From positions 1 to 61,316 of the forward strand of contig JARKOV010000113.1 of the NCBI GenBank assembly GCA_029975965.1: 61,316 nt of DNA, read 5' to 3'. This document shows positions 49,911-57,705 of this stretch, in pieces; position 1 is the stretch's first letter; every line of letters starts with the position of its first letter. A model generated the notes under the pieces. It ran no database searches. It had not been told where the DNA came from and saw nothing but the letters and a program-made list of their open reading frames with translations. The stretch comes from Anaerolinea sp. Its GTDB lineage: Bacteria > Chloroflexota > Anaerolineae > Anaerolineales > Anaerolineaceae. The translations under genes were made by a program, and so were the position numbers.

Positions 49911-51587
49911 TCATGGCTTGTTTTTAGGTCCCTTGTTCGGGTTGGGTTGCTTGGTCGGTTTGGGCGCCTTGGTCGGTTTCGGCGAATCAGTCACCACCGG
50001 TTCGACACCCTTTTTCACATTGCCCCAGCCCATTCCGCTGGCGCGCATGGCGAAGATTTCCGTGACCGGCTTTCCACTGGACCTGGCCAGCTCGTAAGCC
50101 AGGTCGATCTCGCCGAAGCCGTACCCCTGGCAGAACCAGCTCATGATCTCGGCGTAGGATACGCCCCAGCGCGCTGCCAGCCGCACCCCTTCGGGGTGTT
50201 GCCAGCTCCCGCCTTCACAGCCACTGCGGTTGCCTTCGAAGGTCGGCTCGGGCGTGGCGGTCACTTCGGGGGTAAGGGTGAGGGTCAGGTCGGGCGTGGC
50301 GGTCACTTCCACGGTTTCGGTCACCTCGGCCGTCGGGCTGGGGGTGGGAGTCTTCACCGCATCGTCCTCTTCCAGCGCCTCGATTTCCTTAGCCAGCCAA
50401 TCGCCGTTCTCTAGCACCACGTAAGTGACGCTGACCGTGTCGCCGACCTCGAGGTCGCCATCGTACTCGGTCTCGCCATCCACTTTGACCGTCTTTCCGC
50501 CGATCACCCATTCGCTGTCGCCCATCGACTGGATTACGCCGGTGAAGCGCAGCTTGGTCTGGTCGTTCTTGGCGTAAGTCACCCGATCGGCAACGTAGCT
50601 GCCATCCTCGAAAATGCGCCCGCGCACCGCGACGATATCGCCCACCACAAAGCCCGCGCCCAGCGTGGGATTGACCTGGATGGCGGTGCCCGCCACCACC
50701 CAATTCTCCCCGTCGATCGATTGGATCGGCCCCTGCACGAAGAAGGCGTAGGCCGGTTCGTCCGGCGAGCTTTCCGGCTCGACCAGGGTCGCCTGCCCGG
50801 CGGTCAGGAACACGGTTTGCCCGACCTGGCTGACCGCCACCCGGCCGTGATCAACTTCAAAGAAGACGCCATCCGCGGTGTTCACGTTGACATGGAAGGC
50901 GGTGCCCTTCACCTCGGCCAGCCCGGCGGGGGTCGCCACTTTGAAGAATGCGCCCGACCCCTGCAGCCTGACCACCTGGTGACTCGTCTCGCCGTAAAGC
51001 TGGCGCAACTGCAATTTGAGCGCGCGATCCCAGCTTCCAGACAGCTTCTCGACCAGCACCGCCGATTCGCTCTCGACCGTGGTGCGGCTGCCCTCGTAGA
51101 ACACCAGCGTGGCGCTCGAGTCGAAACGAGTGCGCACCACCTCGCCCTCGCCGATGCGCTGGCCCTCGGAAGCGATCCGCCAATCCTCGGCATCCGCCGC
51201 GGAGGACACCTCCACCACGCCCGACACATCGCGCAGGGTGGCAGCGCGGGCGCTGCCCGGCGCGCCGAAGGCCAGCACGGCTGCCAGCACCACCAGGAAG
51301 GCGATCGCCCCCAGGCCAATCACCCCGGCAGGGACAAGCGACCACGACCACGCCGCGCGCTTCCCGCCGTCGTTCCCGCGAGAGGCGCGCGCCACCTGCC
51401 CGCGCTGCGCGCTCACCTTGAGCGGGTTCATCTGGGGGTGCTGCGCGCTGCGCGCTCGCGCGGCCGTGCGGAGCAGCGGAGCCAGCTCCGCTTCATCAGG
51501 CGCCAGGCTGGCGATCACCCGCTCCGGCGGCTCGCCGGCATCCAGGCGCCGCAAATATGCTTCCAGTACGTCATCCATGCGATCCAT
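49911..51587 (-). CDS. FecR/DUF5666-domain membrane protein, partner of the ECF sigma factor
   Basis: A 558-residue single-pass protein. Residues 1-80 are cytoplasmic and helical (DDVLEAYLRRLDAGEPPERVIASLAPDEAELAPLLRTA), the position of an anti-sigma domain. A membrane helix follows at about 85-107. Outside it has a FecR domain (about 115-270; GSRTTVESESAVLVEKLSG, ATPAGLAEVKGTAFHVNVN), two DUF5666-like beta barrels (about 280-400), a Thr/Pro linker, and a C-terminal helical part with two Cys (SGCEGG, WFCQGYG). The start codon touches the sigma stop with no gap, GGAGG being inside the sigma gene. It probably controls that sigma factor or transduces a surface signal; this is by analogy with FecR. 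Confidence 0.85.
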   Translation of the reverse strand: MDRMDDVLEAYLRRLDAGEPPERVIASLAPDEAELAPLLRTAARARSAQHPQMNPLKVSAQRGQVARASRGNDGGKRAAWSWSLVPAGVIGLGAIAFLVVLAAVLAFGAPGSARAATLRDVSGVVEVSSAADAEDWRIASEGQRIGEGEVVRTRFDSSATLVFYEGSRTTVESESAVLVEKLSGSWDRALKLQLRQLYGETSHQVVRLQGSGAFFKVATPAGLAEVKGTAFHVNVNTADGVFFEVDHGRVAVSQVGQTVFLTAGQATLVEPESSPDEPAYAFFVQGPIQSIDGENWVVAGTAIQVNPTLGAGFVVGDIVAVRGRIFEDGSYVADRVTYAKNDQTKLRFTGVIQSMGDSEWVIGGKTVKVDGETEYDGDLEVGDTVSVTYVVLENGDWLAKEIEALEEDDAVKTPTPSPTAEVTETVEVTATPDLTLTLTPEVTATPEPTFEGNRSGCEGGSWQHPEGVRLAARWGVSYAEIMSWFCQGYGFGEIDLAYELARSSGKPVTEIFAMRASGMGWGNVKKGVEPVVTDSPKPTKAPKPTKQPNPNKGPKNKP

Positions 51588-52136
51588 TCATTCCTCCGTT
51601 GGTTCGAGGATCTCGCGCAAGGCCATCAAACCCCGCCGCTGCAGGCCTTTGACGGCATCTTCGCTCTTGTGCAGCGTGGCCGCCACTTCCGAGATCGCCA
51701 TCCCTTCGACGAAGCGCAGCAGCACCACGTCGCGCTGCTCGTCGCTCAGTTGCGCCACCGCCTGCTGCAATCGCTCACCGCTCAGCCGCCGTTCCGCCGC
51801 ATCTTCCGGGTGCTCTTCACGCGCGGGAACCGCTTCGTGGAGGGGGTTCTCCGGCCGGTTCCGTTTGCGCCGGAAGTGGTCGATCGCCAGGTTGCGGGCG
51901 ATTTGAAACAACCAGCCGCGGAAGGTCGCTGCGGTGATCCGGTATCCTGGCAACGCCTGGACCATCTTGAGAAACACATCAGCGGTGAGGTCCTCGGCTG
52001 CGCTCGTGTCGCCCGTGCGATAGGCAAGGTAGCGGAAGATGCTCGCGTGGTGTCGTTCGTAAAGCTGTCCGGCGGCATCTGTGCTGCCACGCTGAGCGCG
52101 GGCAACCAGGTCGGGGATGGTCTTCGATTCGATCAA
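51588..52136 (-). CDS. ECF-type RNA polymerase sigma factor
   Basis: A 182-residue sigma-70 family factor with region 2 (LYERHHASIFRYLAYRTGDTSAAEDLTADVFLKMVQ and FRGWLFQIARNLAIDHFRRKRNR) and region 4 (LSDEQRDVVLLRFVEGMAISEVAATLHKSEDAVKGLQRRGL). There is no region 3, typical of ECF factors. The start is a TTG at 52136, with GAGGG about 10 nt upstream; no ATG is nearby. It is transcribed with the FecR-like protein gene that follows. Its target promoters are unknown. Confidence 0.93.
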   Translation of the reverse strand: MIESKTIPDLVARAQRGSTDAAGQLYERHHASIFRYLAYRTGDTSAAEDLTADVFLKMVQALPGYRITAATFRGWLFQIARNLAIDHFRRKRNRPENPLHEAVPAREEHPEDAAERRLSGERLQQAVAQLSDEQRDVVLLRFVEGMAISEVAATLHKSEDAVKGLQRRGLMALREILEPTEE

Positions 52137-52481
52137 TGTGCGCGAACCCTCTGGTTTCTTATTAATCCAAACGATGAATGGGTCGAAAAGAGTCGTTGGA
52201 CGACAAATTGATTATAAATTTCTTCTTTTTGGCGGGACTTTTCAATCGTTTTACAATTGAGGTCGACCTGCCCGCTGAGTGAAGGGCGAGCTCACCGCCG
52301 GTCCCTCCTGACCGAATGCTCTCTTCTCTTTTAACCGAAAAGTCGCTGTTCTCACCCACAAGATACCTGCGCTGGCCCATCTATTCCGCCAATTTATCCA
52401 ACGGTCGCGGCGTCGAATGGTAGAATGATGATACCAATCGCTGTTCGCTTTCTTTCCCCCAGACAACCCCGACAAACCCTG
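52137..52481. other. Intergenic region between sigma and GNAT genes
   Basis: A 345-bp divergent gap. On the minus strand a TATAAT (52216-52211) may serve the sigma gene; no ECF-type GGAAC promoter is apparent. On the plus strand TAGAAT (52421-52426) may serve the acetyltransferase. No further gene or repeat is seen. Confidence 0.6.
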
Positions 52482-53060
52482 ATGAAACGCTCCCTCCAGC
52501 CCAACCCGCACTACCTGATCGTTGAGGTCACCCACCCGGACGCCTCCGAGCTGGTGCAGATGAACAACTGGCTGATGGAGACGTTTCCGGAATACGCCCC
52601 GCCGCGCTTCGACATGCTCCTCAACCGCCTACGCCGCCCAGACGGTCGCCACCAGATCCAGATCTTTGTCCGGCAGGTAGCCGGGCAGGTAGCCGGGCTG
52701 GCGCAAGTGCTCTACCGCGAGTGGGATCACCGGCTCATCGCGGATTTGGACTTCCTGGGGGTGTTGAAACCGTACCGGCGCTACGGGCTCGGATCGGCGC
52801 TGGTCAGCTATTGCATCGAAGCAGCCAAAGAGATGGCCAGGCAATACCAGCTCCCCCCGCTTGGCCTCGTATCGCTGGCCGACCCCGGTTACAACCCCAT
52901 CTTGCGGCTGCACAGCCGGTTGGGCGGGCAAATCCGCAGCGATTACCGCCACCCCGAGGGCGATTGCATCATCTGGTACCCCTTCACCCGCGAGGCGGAT
53001 TCGCTCCCCTCGACCGCCCTGGCAGCCCAACTGGACGAATTCGCGGGCTTATTGTCGTGA
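52482..53060 (+). CDS. GNAT-family acetyltransferase-like protein
   Basis: A 192-residue protein with the GNAT beta-alpha core: VRQVAGQVAGLAQVLYREWDHRLIADLDFLGVLKPYRRYGLGSALVSYCIEAAKEM (acetyl-CoA loop YRRYGLGSAL). The N-terminal strand and a C-terminal extension are not typical. The repeated VAGQVAG is from a 12-bp DNA repeat near 52675. The frame is open to an ATG at 52425, but that overlaps the likely -10 box, so the ATG at 52482 is preferred; certainty is limited. Substrate unknown. Confidence 0.78.
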   Translation: MKRSLQPNPHYLIVEVTHPDASELVQMNNWLMETFPEYAPPRFDMLLNRLRRPDGRHQIQIFVRQVAGQVAGLAQVLYREWDHRLIADLDFLGVLKPYRRYGLGSALVSYCIEAAKEMARQYQLPPLGLVSLADPGYNPILRLHSRLGGQIRSDYRHPEGDCIIWYPFTREADSLPSTALAAQLDEFAGLLS

Positions 53061-53098
53061 GCCGTCCCATTGCAGGAGTGGATGATCCTATTTGCTTT

Positions 53099-53131
53099 CT
53101 GTAAAATGTGGGCTTTTCCCCACATTTTTAG
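53099..53131. repeat. F2 hairpin repeat, copy d
   Basis: CTGTAAAATGTGGG pairs with CCCACATTTTTAG across a CTTTTC loop. It lies 8 bp from F1 copy e, repeating the F1-F2 pairing at 7503-7646 in the opposite order. Confidence 0.85.
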
Positions 53132-53139
53132 AAAAAAAT

Positions 53140-53192
53140 GTAACTGCTCAGCCAGAGGCGCAAGGTATCACCTCTACCCGTTGAGCAGTTAC
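53140..53192. repeat. F1 repeat, copy e (short form)
   Basis: GTAACTGCTCAGCCAGAGG and CCTCTACCCGTTGAGCAGTTAC bound a short centre (CGCAAGGTATCA). It is followed by GAAAATTGAAACACAATCC, the tail motif shared with F2 copy b. It lies between the GNAT and carbon-nitrogen hydrolase genes. Confidence 0.9.
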
Positions 53193-53221
53193 GAAAATTG
53201 AAACACAATCCAGGAGTGCAG

Positions 53222-54196
53222 CTACACGTATTGTTCGCGCCCCAGGTAATCGGGGGTGAGGTCCGGAAGCTCCCCACCCTGGCGCACCGCCTCCTGCAGC
53301 CGGGCATTGCGCGCCAGGTAGGCATCCAGCGGATCGAGGTGAAACTCGCGCACGATCTGCGCCGTGTCGAGCCCTTCGCGGTTGGATTGCAGCGTCAGCA
53401 TGCCCTCTTCGTGGTAAACCCGCATCGTCACGTCCGGCCCGTATTTCGCCCGGATCAAGGGGATCTGGGTTTTGTTGAAATCGGTGTGCACCAGGGCATA
53501 ATCCAGGTCGATGGTGCATGCGACGACCGGGTCGTGCACGCCGGTCATCGCCAGGCGCTCGCCCATCGGGTTGACCACCCGCGCATAGGTCGTCGCGACC
53601 GCTGAAACCACGAAGCGGTGATATTGCCAGGCCATGGTTTCGAGGTGGCGCCCGCCGTCGTACGCCGAGAGCCAGAAGAAAATTTCTGCCCCACCGCGGT
53701 CGAGCGCCTGCCAGCCGTCCGGATAATTTAAATCGAAGCAAATTTGCATGCCGATGCGGCCAAAATCGGTCTCGAAGACCGGGGCCCGGCTGCCGGGCAT
53801 CGAGTCCCATTCCAGGCGGGAGAAAGCCGACCCGTCCACAACCGGGTGGATTTTCTGGTAGCTGCCGGCGATCTCACCCCGCCGGTCGAGCAGCACCGCT
53901 TCGTTGAACAACCCGCCCTCGCGCGCGACCAGCACCGGGCAGATGATATAGGCGCGCTTCCGCCGGGCAGCCGCAGAGGCCATCTCCAGGGTCGCCTCGG
54001 TGACCTGGGCGATGCGCGGGGTAATTTCCCGCGCCGCCAGCCCGGCCAGGGTGAACACTTCGGGCAGGGCGAGGATATCGGGTTTCTCCGCCAGGGCCTG
54101 GTCGATCAGCGCGGCAGCCCGCCGGAGGTTGTCCTCGGCGGTGGGTCCGCCCTGGTAAAGCAGCGCGGTGGTGGCAATTCTGACTTTTCGGGGCAT
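53222..54196 (-). CDS. Carbon-nitrogen (nitrilase-superfamily) hydrolase
   Basis: A 324-residue enzyme that hydrolyses an amide, ureide or nitrile bond. The catalytic triad is Glu in ILALPEVFTLAG, Lys in SYQKIHPVVDG, and Cys in MQICFDLNYPDGW. The length and C-terminal extension (about 60 residues) resemble beta-ureidopropionase/amidase branches. The ATG at 54196 has AAGGAG 8 nt upstream and is preferred to one six codons earlier. It lies 27 bp after the OYE-type gene and is likely co-transcribed. Confidence 0.92.
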   Translation of the reverse strand: MPRKVRIATTALLYQGGPTAEDNLRRAAALIDQALAEKPDILALPEVFTLAGLAAREITPRIAQVTEATLEMASAAARRKRAYIICPVLVAREGGLFNEAVLLDRRGEIAGSYQKIHPVVDGSAFSRLEWDSMPGSRAPVFETDFGRIGMQICFDLNYPDGWQALDRGGAEIFFWLSAYDGGRHLETMAWQYHRFVVSAVATTYARVVNPMGERLAMTGVHDPVVACTIDLDYALVHTDFNKTQIPLIRAKYGPDVTMRVYHEEGMLTLQSNREGLDTAQIVREFHLDPLDAYLARNARLQEAVRQGGELPDLTPDYLGREQYV

Positions 54197-54223
54197 CTTG
54201 GAAACTCCTTCCATCCCGGCATA

Positions 54224-55651
54224 TCACTTCTGGGGGTGCTTGATCGCGGTAAGGCGCTCGTTTTCAGGTCGCGCCTTGTAGAACTCATCCAACGGGTAAC
54301 AGCCCGAAACCATCCCGTTGCGCGGGGCGGTGGTGCAGTCGCTGAAGGTGCGGCAGAGCAGCTTGCGCTGCAGCGGGCGCCCGGCCAGCACGTCGGCGGG
54401 AAGCTCGGGGTAAGCCAGCATCGAGCGTCCCAACCCCACCAGGTCAACCATTCCGCTGCGCACTGCCGCCTGCGCCACATTGGGCAGGTACTCCTGCAGG
54501 TACGAGTAGCCCGAGCCGGTCACCACCAGTTGGGGAAATTGCGCCTTGAGCGCCGCGGTGACCGCCACCTGGCGCGCTACCCCGGCCAGCGGATCTTCGA
54601 GGAGCTGGTAGCCGTCGGAGGGCGGGAAGAAAGCCGGGCGCTGGATGTGCGGGTTGTAGTACGGGCTGCCGGCCGTCAGGCAAACCAGCTTCACCCCCCA
54701 CTCGGCCAGCATCGCCAGGAAAGCCGCCGGCTCGCTCAGGTCAATGCCCAGGCCGCTGCCGTCGCCGCCAAAGGCATACGGGTAGCGCCCGGCCCATTCC
54801 ACCGGCACGCCGCGACCATCCGGTCCGGTCTGGAAAGGCATGAAATCGAAGGCGCTCAGGCGCACGCCCACTTTCAGGCCCGGCACACGCCGTCGGATGC
54901 CCTGGATGATCTCGCGCGCCGGGCGGGTGCGGTTTTCCAGGCTGCCCCCATAGCGTCCGGGGCGCTCCACCGCGCTGAGAAACTCGTGCAGCAGGTAGCC
55001 GTGGCAGTGCTTGACGTCGACGAAATCGAAGCCCGCCTCCTCGGCCAGCGCCGCCGCCTGGATGAAGTCCTCAATCAATACGGCCAGGTCGTCGTCGCCG
55101 ATCACCCGCCCAGACGGCAAGGGCAAGCCGACCCGCGGGTTGAGCAGCGGGTGATCGTAGGCGAGCAAGGGCGCAGGCTTGCCCTCGGGACGCGAGTAGC
55201 GCCCCGAATGGGTGAGCTGCAGGCCGATCACCAGCCCCTCGCGCGTCCCATGCGCGGCGATGTGGCTCTCCACCAGGGCCTGGCGCAAGCGAGCCAGCTC
55301 CGGCAAGGTCGCGCGGTTGATCACCAACTGGTTGGGGTTGGCGCGCCCGTCGGGCCGCACGGCTACCGCCTCGCCGCCCCACACCAGCTTCGCCCCGCTC
55401 AGGCCAAAGCGCTGCCAGCGCCGCAGGGTGAGGTCGCTCGGACGACCGTCCGGGGTGCCGTCCCAACCCTCCATCGGCAGCACGCAAAAGCGGTTGCCAA
55501 TCGACAGCCCATCCGCCAGGATGGTTTGCGCCAGCGGGGAAGCCGGGGCAGCTTCGACGGCCTCGTCGAAGGGCAGCGAGACGCCCAGCTTCGCCAGGTG
55601 TGCCTGGAACGCCGGGGGAGAGCGCAACATCGCCACTTTAAAGAAATTCAT
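54224..55651 (-). CDS. NADH:flavin oxidoreductase (Old Yellow Enzyme family)
   Basis: A 475-residue FMN TIM-barrel oxidoreductase. Family features are [14 protein letters not shown] (flavin/substrate His), [55 protein letters not shown] and [14 protein letters not shown] cysteine-rich tail ([19 protein letters not shown]) could hold a 4Fe-4S cluster or only structural zinc, as in the 2,4-dienoyl-CoA reductase branch, but the C-terminal FAD domain of that branch is absent. It reduces activated C=C bonds. AGGAG is upstream. It is separated from the SDR gene by 170 bp with an F2 repeat, so may have its own promoter. Confidence 0.9.
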   Translation of the reverse strand: MNFFKVAMLRSPPAFQAHLAKLGVSLPFDEAVEAAPASPLAQTILADGLSIGNRFCVLPMEGWDGTPDGRPSDLTLRRWQRFGLSGAKLVWGGEAVAVRPDGRANPNQLVINRATLPELARLRQALVESHIAAHGTREGLVIGLQLTHSGRYSRPEGKPAPLLAYDHPLLNPRVGLPLPSGRVIGDDDLAVLIEDFIQAAALAEEAGFDFVDVKHCHGYLLHEFLSAVERPGRYGGSLENRTRPAREIIQGIRRRVPGLKVGVRLSAFDFMPFQTGPDGRGVPVEWAGRYPYAFGGDGSGLGIDLSEPAAFLAMLAEWGVKLVCLTAGSPYYNPHIQRPAFFPPSDGYQLLEDPLAGVARQVAVTAALKAQFPQLVVTGSGYSYLQEYLPNVAQAAVRSGMVDLVGLGRSMLAYPELPADVLAGRPLQRKLLCRTFSDCTTAPRNGMVSGCYPLDEFYKARPENERLTAIKHPQK

Positions 55652-55700
55652 CCGACAGGCTCCTTGTCTTCATCAAAAATCAGGTTGTGTTTCATTTTTA

Positions 55701-55734
55701 CTGTAAGATGTGGGGCAAAGCCCACATTTTACAG
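55701..55734. repeat. F2 hairpin repeat, copy e
   Basis: CTGTAAGATGTGGGGC and GCCCACATTTTACAG pair across an AAA loop. The preceding TCAGGTTGTGTTTCATTTTT is the head motif that is also found, inverted, after other copies. It lies in the gap upstream of the OYE-type gene. Confidence 0.88.
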
Positions 55735-55820
55735 AAATTAAAATAAACGATCAAAACAGACCTTCACCGTCGTCGAGTCATTGACCCCTCGAGACGTGGG
55801 CGCTGGGGTGTAACAGGATT

Positions 55821-56594
55821 TTACAGCCTGCGCAGATGGAATCCCCCATCCACGTTGATCACCTCGCCGGTCGAATAGGGCAGCCCGCCTTCCGCCAGCA
55901 TCACCACCGCGCGGGCCACGTCTTCGGGCTGCCCCCAGCGCTGCAAGGGCAGCAGCCCCTCGGCGATCAAACGGTCGTACTTGGCTTTGGCGGCAGCGGT
56001 CATATCCGTCTCGATGATCCCGGGGCGAATCTCATACACGCGGATGCCCTCCTGCGCCAGGCGGTCGGCGAACAGGCTGGTCATCATCGCCATCCCTGCC
56101 TTCGACAGGCAGTATTCGCCGCGGTTGGTCGAGCTGGTATAGGCCGAGATCGAGCCAATGTTGACGATCGCCGGATGGTCACCCTCAGCAGCCCGCTTCT
56201 GCCCCAACATGAGGCGCGCCACCTGCTGGGTGAGGAAGAACGGCCCCTTGAGGTTGGTCGCCATCACCTCGTCGTAACTGTCTTCGCTCACGTCCAGCAA
56301 GTCACCCCGCACGCGTGGCGCCATCCCGGCGTTGTTGACCAGCAAGTCGACCCGCCCGCAGAGGTCCACCACCGCCGCCACCAGGCGTTTGCGGTCTTCC
56401 GCCAGCGCCAGGTCGGCCTGGACGGCGGCTACTCGCCCGCCCAGGCGCACGGCGGTATCGCGCGTTTCCTCCGCCGCCGCGGCGTTGCTCTGGTAATTGA
56501 ACACCACCTGCCAGCCGCTCCCGGCCAGCGCCAAAACGATTGCCCGGCCAATCCCCCGGCTGCCGCCAGTCACCAACGCCGCTTTAATATCCAT
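55821..56594 (-). CDS. SDR-family oxidoreductase (FabG/KduD-like)
   Basis: A 257-residue classical SDR with ALVTGGSRGIGRAI (cofactor site), NNAG, and the catalytic Ser-Tyr-Lys in GSISAYTSSTNRGEYCLSKAG. The C-terminal INVDGGFHLRRL is regular. It is likely to reduce or oxidise a hydroxy/keto pair. Its start (56594) overlaps the end of the GH88 gene by 11 bp, so it is coupled to an enzyme that makes unsaturated-uronate products. A KduD- or DEH-reductase-like role in uronate breakdown is therefore plausible; a 3-ketoacyl reductase is the alternative label. Confidence 0.92.
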   Translation of the reverse strand: MDIKAALVTGGSRGIGRAIVLALAGSGWQVVFNYQSNAAAAEETRDTAVRLGGRVAAVQADLALAEDRKRLVAAVVDLCGRVDLLVNNAGMAPRVRGDLLDVSEDSYDEVMATNLKGPFFLTQQVARLMLGQKRAAEGDHPAIVNIGSISAYTSSTNRGEYCLSKAGMAMMTSLFADRLAQEGIRVYEIRPGIIETDMTAAAKAKYDRLIAEGLLPLQRWGQPEDVARAVVMLAEGGLPYSTGEVINVDGGFHLRRL

Positions 56595-57675
56595 GCAGCA
56601 CCTTATCACAGGCTTCCAGGAAGAAATAATCGCCCCACATCACCGATTCATCCACCCCCAGGCCGTTGCGCTGGTGGTACATGCCGTGTTTGAGCAGCCC
56701 ATCCCATTCCGGCTCCCGGTCAGCTAGGAACTCGGGTCCACTGAGCGTATCCAGGATGCGCAGGGCGTAATCGGCATAGTCTGCCGACGGCGCGCGCGCC
56801 GGCTCCAGGCGCGCCAGGTTGAGCAGCCCGCAGGCGGCAATCGCCGCAGCCGAGCTCTCGTAGGGGTAAGCCGGATGGGGCTCGTCCCAGTCGTTGGGCG
56901 GGACGCCGTGGGGCGGGGTGCGCTCGATATAAAACATGGCGCAGCTCTCGGCCGTGTCGCGGAAGCGCAGGTCACCGGTCATGGCGTACACCGTGCCGAA
57001 GCCGTAGAGCGCCCAGGCCAGGCCGCGCGCCCAGCTCGAATCGCTCCGCCAGCCCTGCTGGGTGGACTGGCGCAAAAATTCGCCGGTCTGCGGGTCGAAG
57101 ATGCCCTCGTGGGCGGTCGAGCCGTCGCCGCGCACCAGGTATTTGCGCGTCGTCAGGCAATGCTGCAGCGCGATGCTCGCCAGGTCTGCGTCGCCGGTCT
57201 GCTGCGCGGCGTAAAACAGGATGCCCACGTTCATCATGATGTCGATGAACAGGCTGTTCTCCGCCAGAAACGAGCGCAGGTAACCGCCCTTTTCGCGAAA
57301 GCGCAAAGCCATCGTCCGGCCCGCCTCGATCACGACATCCCTTGCAGCCTCGTCTCCGGTCAGGTCGTACCAGCGCTTCCAGGTCGACCAGAAGAGAAAG
57401 CCCAGGTCGTGCACGGTGCGGTCGTGCTTGCGCGGCTCGATCAGGCGCGAATAATGCTCGGCCTTTTCGCGCCAGTAATGGTCACCGGTATGCTGGTAGA
57501 GCAGCCAGAGCTGCCCGCCGAGAAAGCCTTCGCACCAGTTGGTCCAACTCTCGCCGCCAAAGTCCCACCGTCCGCGGGTGGTATACATGGGGAACTGGTC
57601 GGGGTGCCCCTCGACCAGGCGGCGCAGCTTGCTCCCCGCGCAGGCAAACACGTTTTCCAGTTTACTTCGATCCAT
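56584..57675 (-). CDS. Glycoside hydrolase family 88 (unsaturated glucuronyl hydrolase), cytoplasmic
   Basis: A 363-residue alpha6/alpha6-barrel enzyme that removes unsaturated glucuronic acid from oligosaccharides by hydration of the vinyl ether group. GH88 motifs are ESWTNWCEGFLGGQLWLLY, HDLGFLFWS (catalytic Asp), SLFIDIMMNVGILFYAA (second Asp), HEGIFDPQTGEF, and WARGLAWALYGF. The end MWGDYFFLEACDKVL is usual. No signal peptide is present. It is first of the group with the SDR, OYE and nitrilase-superfamily genes. The source would be xylan glucuronate, pectin or glycosaminoglycan; a polysaccharide lyase is not in the window. Confidence 0.93.
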   Translation of the reverse strand: MDRSKLENVFACAGSKLRRLVEGHPDQFPMYTTRGRWDFGGESWTNWCEGFLGGQLWLLYQHTGDHYWREKAEHYSRLIEPRKHDRTVHDLGFLFWSTWKRWYDLTGDEAARDVVIEAGRTMALRFREKGGYLRSFLAENSLFIDIMMNVGILFYAAQQTGDADLASIALQHCLTTRKYLVRGDGSTAHEGIFDPQTGEFLRQSTQQGWRSDSSWARGLAWALYGFGTVYAMTGDLRFRDTAESCAMFYIERTPPHGVPPNDWDEPHPAYPYESSAAAIAACGLLNLARLEPARAPSADYADYALRILDTLSGPEFLADREPEWDGLLKHGMYHQRNGLGVDESVMWGDYFFLEACDKVLHGY

Positions 57676-57705
57676 TATTGCCCTTCCGTTCTTTTTTTCT
57701 CCTGC

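Noticed and set aside
52665..52700. 12-bp direct repeat in the GNAT gene as a mobile or regulatory repeat
   Set aside because: It is a short in-frame slippage (VAGQVAG) inside a coding region and is explained as such.
53744..55741. Long open frame (665 codons) on the plus strand
   Set aside because: It is antisense to the C-N hydrolase and OYE genes and has His/Arg/Gln-rich low-complexity translation typical of shadows.
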